Part shown: positions 11,006 to 22,243 of the stretch, in pieces
Layout: each line of letters starts with the position of its first letter
Position numbering within the stretch: the stretch's first letter is position 1
Assembly (NCBI RefSeq): GCF_033807575.1
Contig: NC_084711.1
Span: forward strand, 13,330,001-13,394,000
From: Cydia pomonella
Taxonomy: Eukaryota > Arthropoda > Insecta > Lepidoptera > Tortricidae
Direction: 5' to 3'
Length of the DNA: 64,000 nt
Translations under genes and position numbers: made by a program
Notes under the pieces: generated by a model
Told to the model about the DNA's origin: nothing
Database searches by the model: none
What the model saw: the letters and a program-made list of their open reading frames with translations, nothing else

Positions 11006-11566
11006 CCTGAAGAAAAGTCTATACCTACTTATTATGTTCCTCATAACAACACTTCTGCTGTAAAATCGCCAGTACCGTGACCGAAAGACGATTTTATTTC
11101 AATCTTTTTACAAGTTTAATGACCTCCTTAAAAGGGGCGCGCATTTAAAAAGTGGTTGTTTTCTAACGCTCCGCTGCTATCGGGGAAAGCCGGTAAAAGC
11201 TAATCGTAGATTGCGCTCTTAAGAGCCCTTAATCCTTGGAGCGTTCTCCGATTTCACGAAATAACGCTCGATAGATGGCGTTGGCGCTCGGTACGCGAGC
11301 GCCGGCAACGCGACGCGCGTTTCAATGCAGACTAGAATAATCTTGATAGTTTCAATATAATTTCAAGCAACATTAATTTTAGTGTCATATGATATCATAT
11401 GGGCACTCTTTATTTTATTGTTTAAGCACAGTAGTTTTTTTTTATGTACACTACTACTAAGTGTACAGACTACAGAGTGTACTATAACCCTTGCTCTTTA
11501 TTCTGTCTCTTTCACACCAATGGAAAATGAAGAAGTTAGTAAATGACTGCAGGTATAAATAAAGTA
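11006..11566. other. No gene seen
   Basis: Contains a GC-rich patch (11270-11325, ...gcgagcgccggcaacgcg...) with no open frame of note. There is also a poly-T run near 11434 and an inverted 'tgtacac/gtgtaca' pair at 11445-11468. Confidence 0.4.
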
Positions 11567-11765
11567 TATTAGTGCGATAGAGAGACAGATAGTGTTTCGT
11601 TGTCGTATCGTAAACGATTGGCATGTTGGCCACACACTTGCTTAGTGCCTAGCCAAAATACCAATCGTTTGCGTATATTAGTGCGATAGAGAGAGAGTAG
11701 TGTTTCGTTGTCGTATCGTAAACGATTGGCATGTTGGCTACGCACCCATGATAGTGACTAGCCAA
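11567..11765 (+). repeat. Two direct copies of a ~107-bp unit at the satellite edge
   Basis: Each copy starts tatattagtgcgatagagag and continues gtgtttcgttgtcgtatcgt, then aaacgattggcatgttggc. The first (11567-11674) ends with the inverted motif 'accaatcgtttgcg', making a hairpin with 'taaacgattgg'. The second (11675-11765) is shorter and runs into the first satellite monomer. Confidence 0.75.
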
Positions 11766-12474
11766 GGTCTCATGATGGAGTCAGGAGTAGGTCACTAGAA
11801 CTCCTAATCTACTCATTATAATTCCATCGTGTTTGGGCTCAAAAGATTTGCCCTGACGAGTATCATCGATCTAGATGAAGTCCAGGGTCTCATGATGGAG
11901 TCAGGAGTTGGTCACCATAATTCCTAATCTACTCATCATAACTCCATCGTGTTTGGGCTCAATAGATTTGCCCTCACGAGCACCATCAATCTAGATGATG
12001 TTCAGGGTCTCATGATGGAGTCAGGAGTTGGTCACTAGAACTCCTAATCTACTCATTATAATTCCATCGTGTTTGGGCTCAAAAGATTTGCCCTGACGAG
12101 TACCATCGATCTAGATGAAGTCCAGGGTCTCATGATGGAGTCAGGAGTTGGTCACCATAATTCCTAATCTACTCATCATAACTCCATCGTGTTTGGGCTC
12201 AATAGATTTGCCCTGACGAGTACCATCGATCTAAATGAAGTCCAGGGTCTCATGATGGAGTCAGGAGTTGGTCACTAGAACTCCTAATCTACTCATTATA
12301 ATTCCATCGTGTTTGGGCTCAAAAGATTTGCCCTGACGAGTACCATCGATCTAGATGAAGTCCAGGGTCTCATGATGGAGTCAGGAGTTTGTCACCAGAA
12401 CTCGTAATCTATTTATCATAACTCCATCGTGTTTGTGCTCAATAGATTTACTCCGACAAGCACCGTCAAATTAC
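11766..12474 (+). repeat. 120-bp satellite array, forward block
   Basis: About six head-to-tail monomers of exactly 120 bp. Conserved marks are ggtctcatgatggagtcagg, 'atctactcat', 'ccatcgtgtttgggctcaa' and 'agatttgccctgacgag'. Alternating monomers differ consistently (gtcactagaa/attataattcc/aaaagattt versus gtcaccataa/atcataactcc/aatagattt), giving a 240-bp dimer repeat. The last monomer before the switch is the most diverged, as is usual at array edges. Confidence 0.95.
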
Positions 12475-14587
12475 CATTATGATGAATAGATTAGGAGTTC
12501 TGGTGACCAACTACTGAGTACATCATGAGACCCTCGACTTAATCTAGATCGATGGTACTCGTCAGGGCAAATCTTTTGAGCCCAAAAACGATGGAGTTAT
12601 GATGAATAGACTAGGAGTTCTGGTGATCAACTCCTGAGTCCATCATGAGACCCTGGACCTGATCTAGATTGATGATGCTCGTCAGGGCAACTCTATTGAG
12701 CCCAACCACGATGGAGTTATGATGAGTAGATTAGGAGTTCTGGTGACCAACTCCTGACTCCATCATGAGACCCTGGACCTCATCTAGATCGATGGTGCTC
12801 GTCAGGGCAAATCTTTTGAGCCCAAACACGTTGTAATTATAATGAGTAGATTAGGAGTTCTAGTGACCAACTCTTGACTCCATCATGAGACCCTGGACTT
12901 TATCTAGATTGATGATGCTCGTCAGGGCAAATCTATTGAGCCCAAACACGATGAGGTTATGATGAGTAGATTAGGAGTTCTGGTGACCAACTCCTGACTC
13001 CATCATGAGACCCTGGGCCTCATCTAGATCGATGGTGTTCATCAGGGCAAATCTATTGAGCCCAAACACGATGGAGTTATGATGAGTAGATTAGGAGTTC
13101 TGGTGACCAGCTCCTGACTCCATCATGAGACCCTGGACCTCATCTAGATTGATGGTGCTCGTCAGGGCAACTCTATTGAACCCAAACACGATGGAGTTAT
13201 GATGAGTAGATTAGGAGTTCTGGTGACCAGCTCCTGACTCCATCATGAGACCCTGGACCTCATCTAGATTGAAGGTGCTCGTCAGGGCAACTCTATTGAG
13301 CCCAAACACGATGGAGTTATGATGAGTAGAGTAGGAGTTCTGGTGACCTACTCCTGACTCCATCATGAGATCCTGGACCTCATCTAGATAGATGGTGCTC
13401 ATCAGGGCAAATCTTTTGAGCCCAAACACGTTGGAATTATAATGAGTAGATTAGGAGTTCTAGTGACCAACTCCTGACTCCATCATGAGACCCTGGACTT
13501 TATCTAGATTGATGATGCTCGTCAGGGCAAATCTATTGAGCCCGAACACGATGAGGTTATGATGAGTAGTTTAGGAGTTCTGGTGACCAACTCCTGACTC
13601 CATCATGAGACCCTGGGCCTCATCTAGATCGATGGTGTTCATCAGGGCAAATCTATTGAGCCCAAACACGATGGAGTTATGATGAGTAGATTAGGAGTTC
13701 TGGTGACCAGCTCCTGACTCCATCATGAGACCCTGGACCTCATCTAGATTGATGGTGCTCGTCAGGGCAACTCTATTGAACCCAAACACGATGGAGTTAT
13801 GATGAGTAGATTAGGAGTTCTGGTGACCAGCTCCTGACTCCATCATGAGACCCTGGACCTCATCTAGATTGAAGGTGCTCGTCAGGGCAACTCTGTTGAG
13901 CCCAAACACGATGGAATTATAATGAGTAGATTAGGAGTTCTAGTGACCAACTCCTGACTCCATCATGAGACCCTGGACTTTATCTAGATTGATGATGCTC
14001 GTCAGGGCAAATCTATTGAGCCCGAACACGATGAGGTTATGATGAGTAGTTTAGGAGTTCTGGTGACCAACTCCTGACTCCATCATGAGACCCTGGGCCT
14101 CATCTAGATCGATGGTGTTCATCAGGGCAAATCTATTGAGCCCAAACACGATGGAGTTATGATGAGTAGATTAGGAGTTCTGGTGACCAGCTCCTGACTC
14201 CATCATGAGACCCTGGACCTCATCTAGATTGATGGTGCTCGTCAGGGCAACTCTATTGAACCCAAACACGATGGAGTTATGATGAGTAGATTAGGAGTTC
14301 TGGTGACCAGCTCCTGACTCCATCATGAGACCCTGGACCTCATCTAGATTGAAGGTGCTCGTCAGGGCAACTCTGTTGAGCCCAAACACGATGGAATTAT
14401 AATGAGTAGATTAGGAGTTCTAGTGACCAACTCCTGACTCCATCATGAGACCCTGGACCTCATCTAGATCGATGGTGTTCGTCAGGGCAAATCTTTTGAG
14501 CCCAAACACGATGGGATTATAATTAGTAGATTAGGAGTTCTGGTGACCAACTCCTGACTCCATCATGAGAACTTGGACTTCATCCGG
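12475..14587 (-). repeat. 120-bp satellite array, inverted block
   Basis: The same 120-bp monomer in reverse orientation, about 17.6 copies (marks: gagtagattaggagttctgg, 'ctgactccatcatgagaccc'). A four-monomer higher-order unit of 480 bp is clear: 13441-13920 and 13921-14400 are identical as read line by line, and 12841-13320 differs from them at about five positions. The minus frame at 13211-13429 repeats a 40-residue unit because 120 is divisible by three. It is a property of the array, not a gene. Confidence 0.95.
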
Positions 14588-14669
14588 GTCAAAAATAATA
14601 ATGCAAACCCTAACGTAATTTCAAGTGAAAATGCGTTTTTCAGAAAATCGCAGCCAAATAACACTAGAC

Positions 14670-14832
14670 CTTACTCATAGTGTTGTGTTCCTGCCGGTGA
14701 GTAAGGTTGCCAGAGCTCAACGAGGGGCGGGAGGGGGTTAGGGTCGGCAACGCGCATGTAACTCCTCTGGAGTTGCAGGCGTACATATGCGGGCCGTATG
14801 CTTGTTTGCCACCGACTTAGTATTAAAAAAAA
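14670..14832 (+). mobile_element. LINE 3' end fragment, 'gcaacgcgcatgtaac' family
   Basis: The blocks ctgccggtgagtaaggttgc, cggcaacgcgcatgtaac, 'ctggagttgcaggcgt' and 'gggccgtatgcttgtttgcc', ending in an A-run, match a widespread lepidopteran LINE 3' UTR. A second copy at 47097-47210 follows a recognisable LINE coding end, which supports the identity. Here the central 'ggctgcggtgactgcttacc' segment is deleted. The minus frames at 14671-14971 are not genes. Confidence 0.7.
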
Positions 14833-16766
14833 GTAACACTGAAAATCCATCAATAAGCGAGTCTGTTTGGCATACTGTAAAAAATGAACTTTTATTAAGA
14901 TTTTCTAATCGCAGTATATAGCACTTCTCGGAACTCCGTAGCTGATTACGATCGCAACGAATGCCTGACAATCGAGCACAGGTCCGTCCTCTAAGCGCGC
15001 TCCGCGCGGACTGAGAGCGGGGCGTCGCTGCTGCGTGATTTATACGTGTTTTAAAAAAATATAAATTTACGGCAATGTAGGTCCCATAGTTACGATTTTT
15101 TTTTTATAGGTTAACATAAAGTTACAGTTTGCTACAATATTATTTTTAAAGCAAAATATGCGTACAATTTGCGGAAATAAAATATAATAAAACCCTGTTT
15201 TCGCCAAAAAAATGAAGAAAACTCGGAAGGTATTTTATCAGTTTTTTCAAATGAATTTTCGATTGTTAATCATTCCAGCCCCTCGTACGAGATATGTTGA
15301 ATCAAATTGTAGTCATTCATGTACCAAATGATTCTTGGTTATAGCAAAATTGAGAACCGAAACGCCACATCTCACTGCAAAATTTGGAAAAGACTCCCAA
15401 AAAACCTCATTAAAAAAGAGGTTTAAAAGAGAAAATGAAAATTTGAACTGTTGGAGCCCCTAGTTTAGGAAACGATTATTTAAGTACGTTATCAGTTTTT
15501 GAATAAATACTAATAGTTACGTCGTAATCTTGAATGAAAAAGGAAGCATTTTACAAAATAAGCTCGTCTGTAGGAATAAGGACTCTTAACGATGGTACTC
15601 TTTTCGTAGGGATTTCGACAATGCCATAAAAAATTCATCAGACTTTCCCCGTTATAGCGATTCTTGATATGCAAACAGTTAGTAGGTATTTACTGACCCT
15701 ATTTAAAATCATTTAAATATGATTTAATTTGCTATACTTAACTTGCTTAATTACAATTTATTTCATAGTATGAGCGGTTGTGCCGTTATTTACCTGAAAA
15801 TAGTATAAAGCATAACTCAAAACTTAATTAAGAAAAAAAAAACACATTGGTTGAAGCCTCATATCTCATACCTCAAGAACTATTTGAGATACGTCTCTGG
15901 GAGTAGGTTCACATAGTTCCAAATTTTATGTACCTACCTAAATTCTTTGAAAGTTAGATACATAGTAACTAATGTCAAATAACTCATAGGTTTTTCGAAG
16001 TTCGAAAACTTTTGCATATGTTTACAAACTAGGGAGCACAACTTTTTTTTGCTTGCACAACATACCTACACAAGGAGTCCGAATAACCAACCAATTTTAT
16101 TTCATTAATTAAATTTTAATGTACAGTTTTACTGCTTTACCTAATATGGGGACTTTCGCGGGTAAAACAGGAAACAAGGCGCGAACTCGCGAAGGCATTA
16201 AAAATGTGTGAAACGAAGTCAGTTTATATCCGTCTTTATCGCTTGTGCAATTTTCGTGTGACCGGGAGGTGGATAGAATAACTTCGAAATTCAAAATTCG
16301 TGGCAGCCTCCTTGGGTTTAGTAGCTTTGACACGTATCTTGGCAATATTTTCAGTTCAGAACTATTGCTCGCGCTATGGTTCGCGCCCCTTTTCATTCAT
16401 ATTCATCCATCTCGCTCGCTCTTCTTTTATACTCTACTCTCTATTCAACCTCATTTTTATTTTCATATCACCCACCTTTTGCCGACCTACTTAAACGCAA
16501 ATAAGGAAGAGCAGAATTTTAATATATGTCATTCTTTTGGCAATGTCAATCAAGAGAACATACCCTTTTCCTTGTGAAAATTAATTATTTTTTTATCATA
16601 ATAAGAGTAACAAACAGTGAATGTGAAGGAGAAAGAGGAAAGTACGAGAAGAAAGCGAACAAAAATTAAATACGGCGGCCGCCACAAACAAACCGGAATT
16701 TACATCCAGGTACGGTCTGCGTCATAATATACATATCTTATCTTATACCTTTAAACGAGCAATTCT

Positions 16767-16767
<1 letters not shown>
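14833..16767. other. No recognisable gene
   Basis: Almost 2 kb without a convincing feature. It includes a GC-rich patch at 14990-15035 and overlapping frames at 16109-16577 on both strands that have no motif. Several poly-A and poly-T runs are present. Confidence 0.5.

Positions 16768-16768
<1 letters not shown>

Positions 16769-16812
<44 letters not shown>
16769..16812. repeat. (TA)n microsatellite
   Basis: About 22 uninterrupted TA dinucleotides. It abuts the left end of the next repeat and could be its target or its tail. Confidence 0.95.
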
Positions 16813-16815
<3 letters not shown>

Positions 16816-17216
16816 CTGTGATCTCGGAAACGGCTCTAACGATTTCGCTGAAATTTGGTTTATGGGGGTTTTTGGGGGTATACAATCTATCAAGATTAGT
16901 CTTATGTTTGGGAAAACGCGTGTTTTCGAGTTTTCATGCGTTTTTATTTCGACGCAGAATATGGTCGCTAATTTCGTATTGCCGGCTACTGTCCATTTGG
17001 TCCAGCGGGTTAAGACGCGGACTGCTAAACGAGTGTTACGGGTTCGAATCTCGCCCGGTGAACTAACTTTTGTTCTTTTTTTTTATATGTTCAAGCTTAT
17101 ATATAATATTTTAATTTTCTTGTTTTAGTAAAAAAAATTAGTTAAGATTATCACCTATACACCACCATATTACAATAAATAGTTATAACCGAGCAAAGCT
17201 CGGTCGCCCAGGTACT
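16813..17216 (+). mobile_element. Composite repeat: 'atctcggaaacggctctaac' element with tRNA-like insert
   Basis: The left part (gatctcggaaacggctctaa, then gatttcgctgaaatttgg) and the right end (ccgagcaaagctcggtcgcc at about 17189) are two ends of one repeat family that I recognise from lepidopteran genomes. Another right end is at 36460-36490. The right end forms a hairpin ccgagc/gctcgg. A tRNA-like segment lies between them. The plus frames at 16766-17128 simply translate the repeat. Confidence 0.55.
16990..17063 (+). ncRNA. tRNA-like pol III promoter segment (SINE head)
   Basis: Box A-like tggtccagcggg (16998-17009) and box B-like ggttcgaatct (17041-17051) are spaced as in a tRNA gene. 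The T-arm pairs at four of five positions and the 'ctgctaa' loop has GCT in the anticodon position. The acceptor stem does not pair, so this is not a working tRNA. It is more likely the head of a tRNA-derived SINE. Confidence 0.5.
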
Positions 17217-17597
17217 TTTTTGGTTATTCTGATTTTAGTTTGTCATAGACATAGTCCCTTTATTCTTCTCGGACTGCGCTTTCCGCTGGTCCTTCGATCT
17301 TCTTCAGGTCCCCAGCTATTGTGCTTGGAGTGTGCTAATTAGAACACGGGCAGAAACGGTTTGAATAAAACAAATAATAACATTTCCTACTTGAATTCCG
17401 GTAGCGTATTTATATTTATACCTATATGTGAACCTCAGAGATTATTTCAATTAAGTTGGGACATATACGAACATGAATTATTAAGAAAATGATATACAGC
17501 CAGAACACAATACCTGTTGTTTAACGAACATTCGATCTTGATCCCGCAAATATAATGAGTTGCTCAAACATTTCCGTACACGAATGTACATACATAA
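17217..17597. other. No gene seen
   Basis: Mixed-composition spacer between two repeats. No frame or motif was recognised. Confidence 0.4.
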
Positions 17598-17599
17598 TA

Positions 17600-18085
17600 C
17601 AGTAGAATCCGTTTATTATGACATCGAAAGGAATTGACAAACACGTCATAATAAGCGGACGTCATACAAAACGTTTTGTGAAATGAAAAACCTTTTTTAT
17701 GTAAATATGTATGTACTTAAGTATTTTAATACAGAAACATAGTAAATACATATGTCTACATACATATTAAATCAAAATCAAAATTGTACATAATCATAAC
17801 ATTATAACACATACAAGTGTATTTTTTACTGTAAGAAATCTGTAATTTTTGACTGCTTTTGTTTTTACATTTTATTGTAAAAACAGTCTCTAATACTATT
17901 GTCATTATAACCGGACATAATTTATTAAAAATGGGTCATAATAAGCGACATGTCACTGTAAGGGAAGTCATTATATCAGACTTTTTTATAAAGAATTTTA
18001 TATGAAAACCAAACTTCGTGGTGTAATTACGTCATAATAACCGGTTGGTCAATATAGGCGGAGTCACAATAAACGGATTCTACTG
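17600..18085. mobile_element. TA-flanked MITE, pogo/Tigger-like ends
   Basis: Terminal inverted repeats cagtagaatccgtttattat (17600) and its near-complement caataaacggattctactg (to 18085) are bounded by TA on both sides (17598-17599 and 18086-18087), as for Tc1/mariner/pogo transposons. The interior repeats 'gtcataataagcg', a degenerate echo of the ends, several times. No transposase frame, so non-autonomous. Confidence 0.75.
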
Positions 18086-18224
18086 TACATCAGTATTCTT
18101 GATTACAGCCAGCTATTAATTTTACTCAACCTTCTTGGAACAAATAAGTACCTTGTCCTCATATAAGAGAGAAGCAGTTTTAGATATACAAGACAAATTT
18201 CCAAAGTACTGTACCTGATGATAG

Positions 18225-18626
18225 TTAAGGTGACGTTCGGATTCAGACTGCACCAGCAAATACTACTGCAGTATTGCAGTGCGACATTACTGCCGCAAAT
18301 TTCGAAAATCCGACGGGCAACCCAATTTTGAAATTCGCGGCAGTGATTATTCCTGCCAATATTGCCGACTGATTAGTCAGCAGTATTATTGCGCTGCAAT
18401 ACTGTTCCAGTCGACTGCGTTTCTACAGGAAATATCAACAAGGTCATATTGTCATGAAATTGATATTGAATTTGACAATTCCTGCAGTAATGCAGTCTGT
18501 AGTAATCAGTGCCGCTGACCGGATTTTTGCCGTATTGCAGCAGTAATGCAGTCAGTCCTCAGTAAAGTCACGCTGCTTTACTTTAGCGGTAATGCTGGTG
18601 CAGTCTGAATCAGAACGTCACCTTAA
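18225..18626. mobile_element. TTAA-flanked MITE with ~30-bp inverted ends
   Basis: ttaaggtgacgttcggattc (18225) and its complement gaatcagaacgtcaccttaa (ending 18626) form inverted ends of about 34 bp with one mismatch. The outermost TTAA on both sides fits a piggyBac-type target. The interior is studded with 'tattgcagta/tactgcag' repeats. A shortened relative lies at 23135-23285. The plus frame at 18279-18518 is inside and is not a gene. Confidence 0.75.
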
Positions 18627-20789
18627 GGATCACAGGTACGGTATTTTGTATTAAGTATTTACCTTTATAAATACAAGTTTCAGTATTTACCTGTATAAAT
18701 GTAGTGCTATCGATACTCCTGTCAACGTGCTCGACGGCGCGCAAATTTCGTGACAATGCTATTACTGTTCAGATATACGAGTAATCCATTTGAATTTTGG
18801 TTCCATCCACCCACCCGCCTATAGTGGCGTGGTATCAATATATGCGCATAGTTAGCGGAATACGTCACAAACGTCACAAATAATTTTCCGGTATCGTGAC
18901 GTTACGCAGCTTAATTATAAGTTTGTAACTTTTACGTTTCGTTCTTCTTTCACAAAGTTAGTTTTACTTCCATACTTCACATGTCTAAAGCCTACAATTA
19001 AGAGTTATACGGCCGCTGTGAAGTTTGTACTTTTTCATCGTTTCCTTTACGTCAAGCCTCATGATGTGTAAATAAAACTTGTATCAGAAGGAATTTCCTA
19101 CACTCCCCCAGGGAAGTTTCCCCACGAAAAAAGGTCTTTATTTAATGTTACCTTGCAAACGAAAGTAATTAACAACATTATAACTGTTCTAGCTTTTTAT
19201 GAGTGCGGTGCGGAGCAACATGAGTCTTTTCCTATTGCGTTTAGACGTTTATAGTAGGTAATTAATAAAATAAATAAATAATTAGTTACACATAGTAAGT
19301 ATGCTAATTTACATATATGTACTCGTATTAAGAATTTTAAGAAGCAGCAGAATCACATGAGAAAACTGTTGACCGTCTCATATAGTAGGTCAAGTAGGTG
19401 ACGTACCCTCTAGGTTTACAGTAAGACAATCTATTTAAAAGCATGCCTTGAAAAATCTCATTCCGAAATGCAATCCTTTAACTCCCGGTAAAGCCGGCCT
19501 TGAGAGCTTACTCTGATGGAGTGGAGCTCAAGACTAAAGAAAGAGCATGTTTGTAACATACATTGCATACATGATCCGTATTATATTATGAGACTTTACA
19601 TTATGAACTCAAACTTAAAGATAATATGTTCAATCGCGAATAGACATATAATCAAACATTTTATGTCCCTGACGTTCCTATTTTATTTCTGAAAAAACAG
19701 AATTAAACCAAAAAGTCCTTCACTATTCCGAAAAGCGTATAAATACTTTTAGAATTAGTCACTTTCAGTTGTCCGCACCACCCCCCACCCACCCCCTACG
19801 TCCTAGATCTCTATTTTATATCAGCTTTGCCCGCAAGAATTACACTCGGCACACTTTTTTCAGACGAGTCCCTAGTTATTATAATAAGTACCTACTTGAT
19901 ATTGATCCTTTTCACACTTCATTGTCTAGTCTCAAAATGATACTTAAACGTAAATTGTTTTAGTTCAAGTACCTATTTCATATAATTAAATATAATACAA
20001 TGTACACAATGTATAAATGTAACTTTCCGGTTGTCCTAATACCTACCAGATATTAGTAAAAAAAATAAAAAAAATAAAAATACAACATATCCGATAATTA
20101 ATGAAACAGACAGTAATGTCAAACCTGCTTACTGTATTACTACTTATTGTATTTTTTTTTTCTCCTCTGAAGACTAGTAAATAGAATTTAAGTATGGCTT
20201 ATGATTTCATTTTCTTTATGCTGTTAGTATGTATGTTAACATTATGTACTTAATAATGAACCTCCAGGTCTATGATTCTTAAGTATGTTAAGTACTCTAC
20301 ATTGTACTTCGAATCCATTTGTATATGTGACTGTTTGTGTTCTAAATAAATTTAAAAAAAATAAAAATAATACTTATACGTATTTTGATTGCTAGGAACT
20401 TTGTACCAACTGCCATTTTGTTGTGCCCCGTCGCTCAGTAGTCAATCTCCACATGACGTGTGAAATTGTGAGCTATGAGCAAATTTGTCACTGGTGGTAT
20501 ATACAGTAATACTCTTACTTATTCTGTGTTGGTGATATTACCGTCATTTACTCCAAGATTTACAATTTGTAATTTCTATTAGAAAAAAGTGTTATAACCG
20601 AGCATTAATATTATTATTTGTAATATATTTGATTTATTAAATCTAAACAATGCTATTTTCGCACCTTAGGGTTTACATACAATATCTTTCCTTGTTTACC
20701 TAGAAAAAATTCACGGGGTAATATGTGTTTTTTTTTTATATAGAAAAGTACACTGCATGCGGGTAATCCGGTAGGGTACGATTAAAATA
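18627..20789. other. No recognisable gene
   Basis: About 2.1 kb with no supported feature. It includes a C-rich run (accaccccccacccaccccc near 19777), long A-rich runs at 20060-20090, and a possible poly-A-signal context (tctaaataaatttaaaaaaa at 20340) that I cannot tie to a gene. Confidence 0.5.
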
Positions 20790-21081
20790 CATGCCATCAA
20801 AAACATAACTTGTACTCGCAACTCAGTTCTTCTACCGTAAAAAGTAGTGAGATCCATGTTATACCAAGTCGGTTAATTTAGCCGGTAAATAAATTTTTAA
20901 AACATAAAAGATTTTTTTATATTGATATGGTCACTACAGGATGTTGTTACGTTAGCTAATTACGTAATAACTTAAGACAGAAGGTCCCTTAAGTAGGGAC
21001 TGAATAAATTAACCGACTTGGTATTACATGGTTCCACTACTTTTTCGGTAGACTTGTTTTTTTATGTTTTTGATGGCATCT
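20790..21081. mobile_element. Palindromic MITE, about 290 bp
   Basis: Nested inverted segments pair symmetrically: atgccatcaaaaacataa with tatgtttttgatggcat (ends); accgtaaaaagtagtg with cactactttttcggt; and ccaagtcggttaattta with taaattaaccgacttgg near the centre. The whole can fold into one long interrupted hairpin. No coding content. Confidence 0.75.
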
Positions 21082-22239
21082 CATAAATTTTTGTAGATAA
21101 CTACTTTTTTTCTTTTCCGGAACCTTCTACTTCTAGAATTCCATTATATTATACAATATATACAGGTACACTGATTCATTCACTGCAAATGTAACTTTGT
21201 AATCCTATACATTTATATGGGATTATAAGGTTATTTATGCAGTGGGTGTATCGAGAAAACCGGACCGAAATTGCAAAATATTTGAGTTTTTCACTGAACA
21301 CTAATTGTATTCTAAATTTGAAGCTTCTATGTCTGCTAGAAATGCCTTAGAGTTTTGATGATCGGTCAGTCAGTGAGTGACAAAATTATTAAATTTGTTA
21401 TTTATTTATAATTCTTAAACTACTGGTACTAATGGAATTAAATTTGAAATATACTGTGTTTATACAATGCCTGCTTGGTTACTGAACATTCAGGCTTCTA
21501 GTTTTATCCACAATGAAGTTATAGGGGGTCGAAAATGGCCTGAACTGCTTCGAGAAAAGGATGGTACGGTCGTGCCGCTTTTTTGCTTGACTTGGCGGGG
21601 GCACTACCGTACCCACAGATATTTAGATAAATCGTTTTTTCTCCATAATCTTACATACTATGAAAGCTTTATACGAGAGCCAATGTTTAAGTTTTATCTT
21701 TCTAAAATATCTATTGTTGATCATCAATAACGTGCAGTATCGATGTTACTACGAATCATTCCAACTTCCCCAAGACTGTTTTTTTTATATTTTGAGAAGG
21801 TCTATAAAATAATATTTTCTCTTATCCCTCTAATGTACTTTTTTTTTATTTAACCCAAACCTTTGTATGTTGTCATACACGGTCGGTGGTTCCAATACAA
21901 TACTGCTCATCAAAAATCCATTCCATCTTATCCCAGCGTACCTTACCTTACCTAAAGTTTTATGAAATTAGGGGTCTAATGTGATGCTCTTGCTATCTGC
22001 CATAGCTAAAAAAATAATAATTAAAATTCAATCTGTTTATTTCAGTGTTGTTGTTGAGATACAGTCCGAACTCAGTTACAATCTCTATCTTTGGAGATTA
22101 TCTTAACTAAGTTTAGCCTTAACTATATAATTAGTTTTGTTGGCTGTTAGTGCTTACATTTTATTTTAATACTAGTTGTAACAAAATTAACTCATTTTAA
22201 TCAGTGCTTTCTTAAGTGTACTCTTTATTTTATCAGGAT
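21082..22239. other. No recognisable gene
   Basis: Includes an 87-codon frame (21467-21730 +) rich in aromatic residues but with no motif that I know. It has no splice-like or poly-A context that would support it, and AT-rich DNA surrounds it. Confidence 0.45.
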
Positions 22240-22243
22240 GTTT

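Noticed and set aside
13211..13429. 72-codon minus-strand frame with a repeated 40-residue unit
   Set aside because: It lies wholly in the 120-bp satellite. The period is a multiple of three, so any stop-free monomer makes a repetitive frame.
11766..14587. CRISPR-like array
   Set aside because: The repeats are continuous 120-bp monomers without unique spacers, and the genome is eukaryotic.
16109..16577. 95- and 110-codon overlapping frames on both strands
   Set aside because: Low-complexity composition, mutually antisense, no motif or gene context.
16990..17063. Functional tRNA gene (anticodon-like GCT)
   Set aside because: The acceptor stem does not pair and the anticodon stem is poor. 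It fits a SINE head better.
21467..21730. 87-codon frame as an exon
   Set aside because: No recognisable domain, and no convincing splice or poly(A) context. The evidence is too thin.
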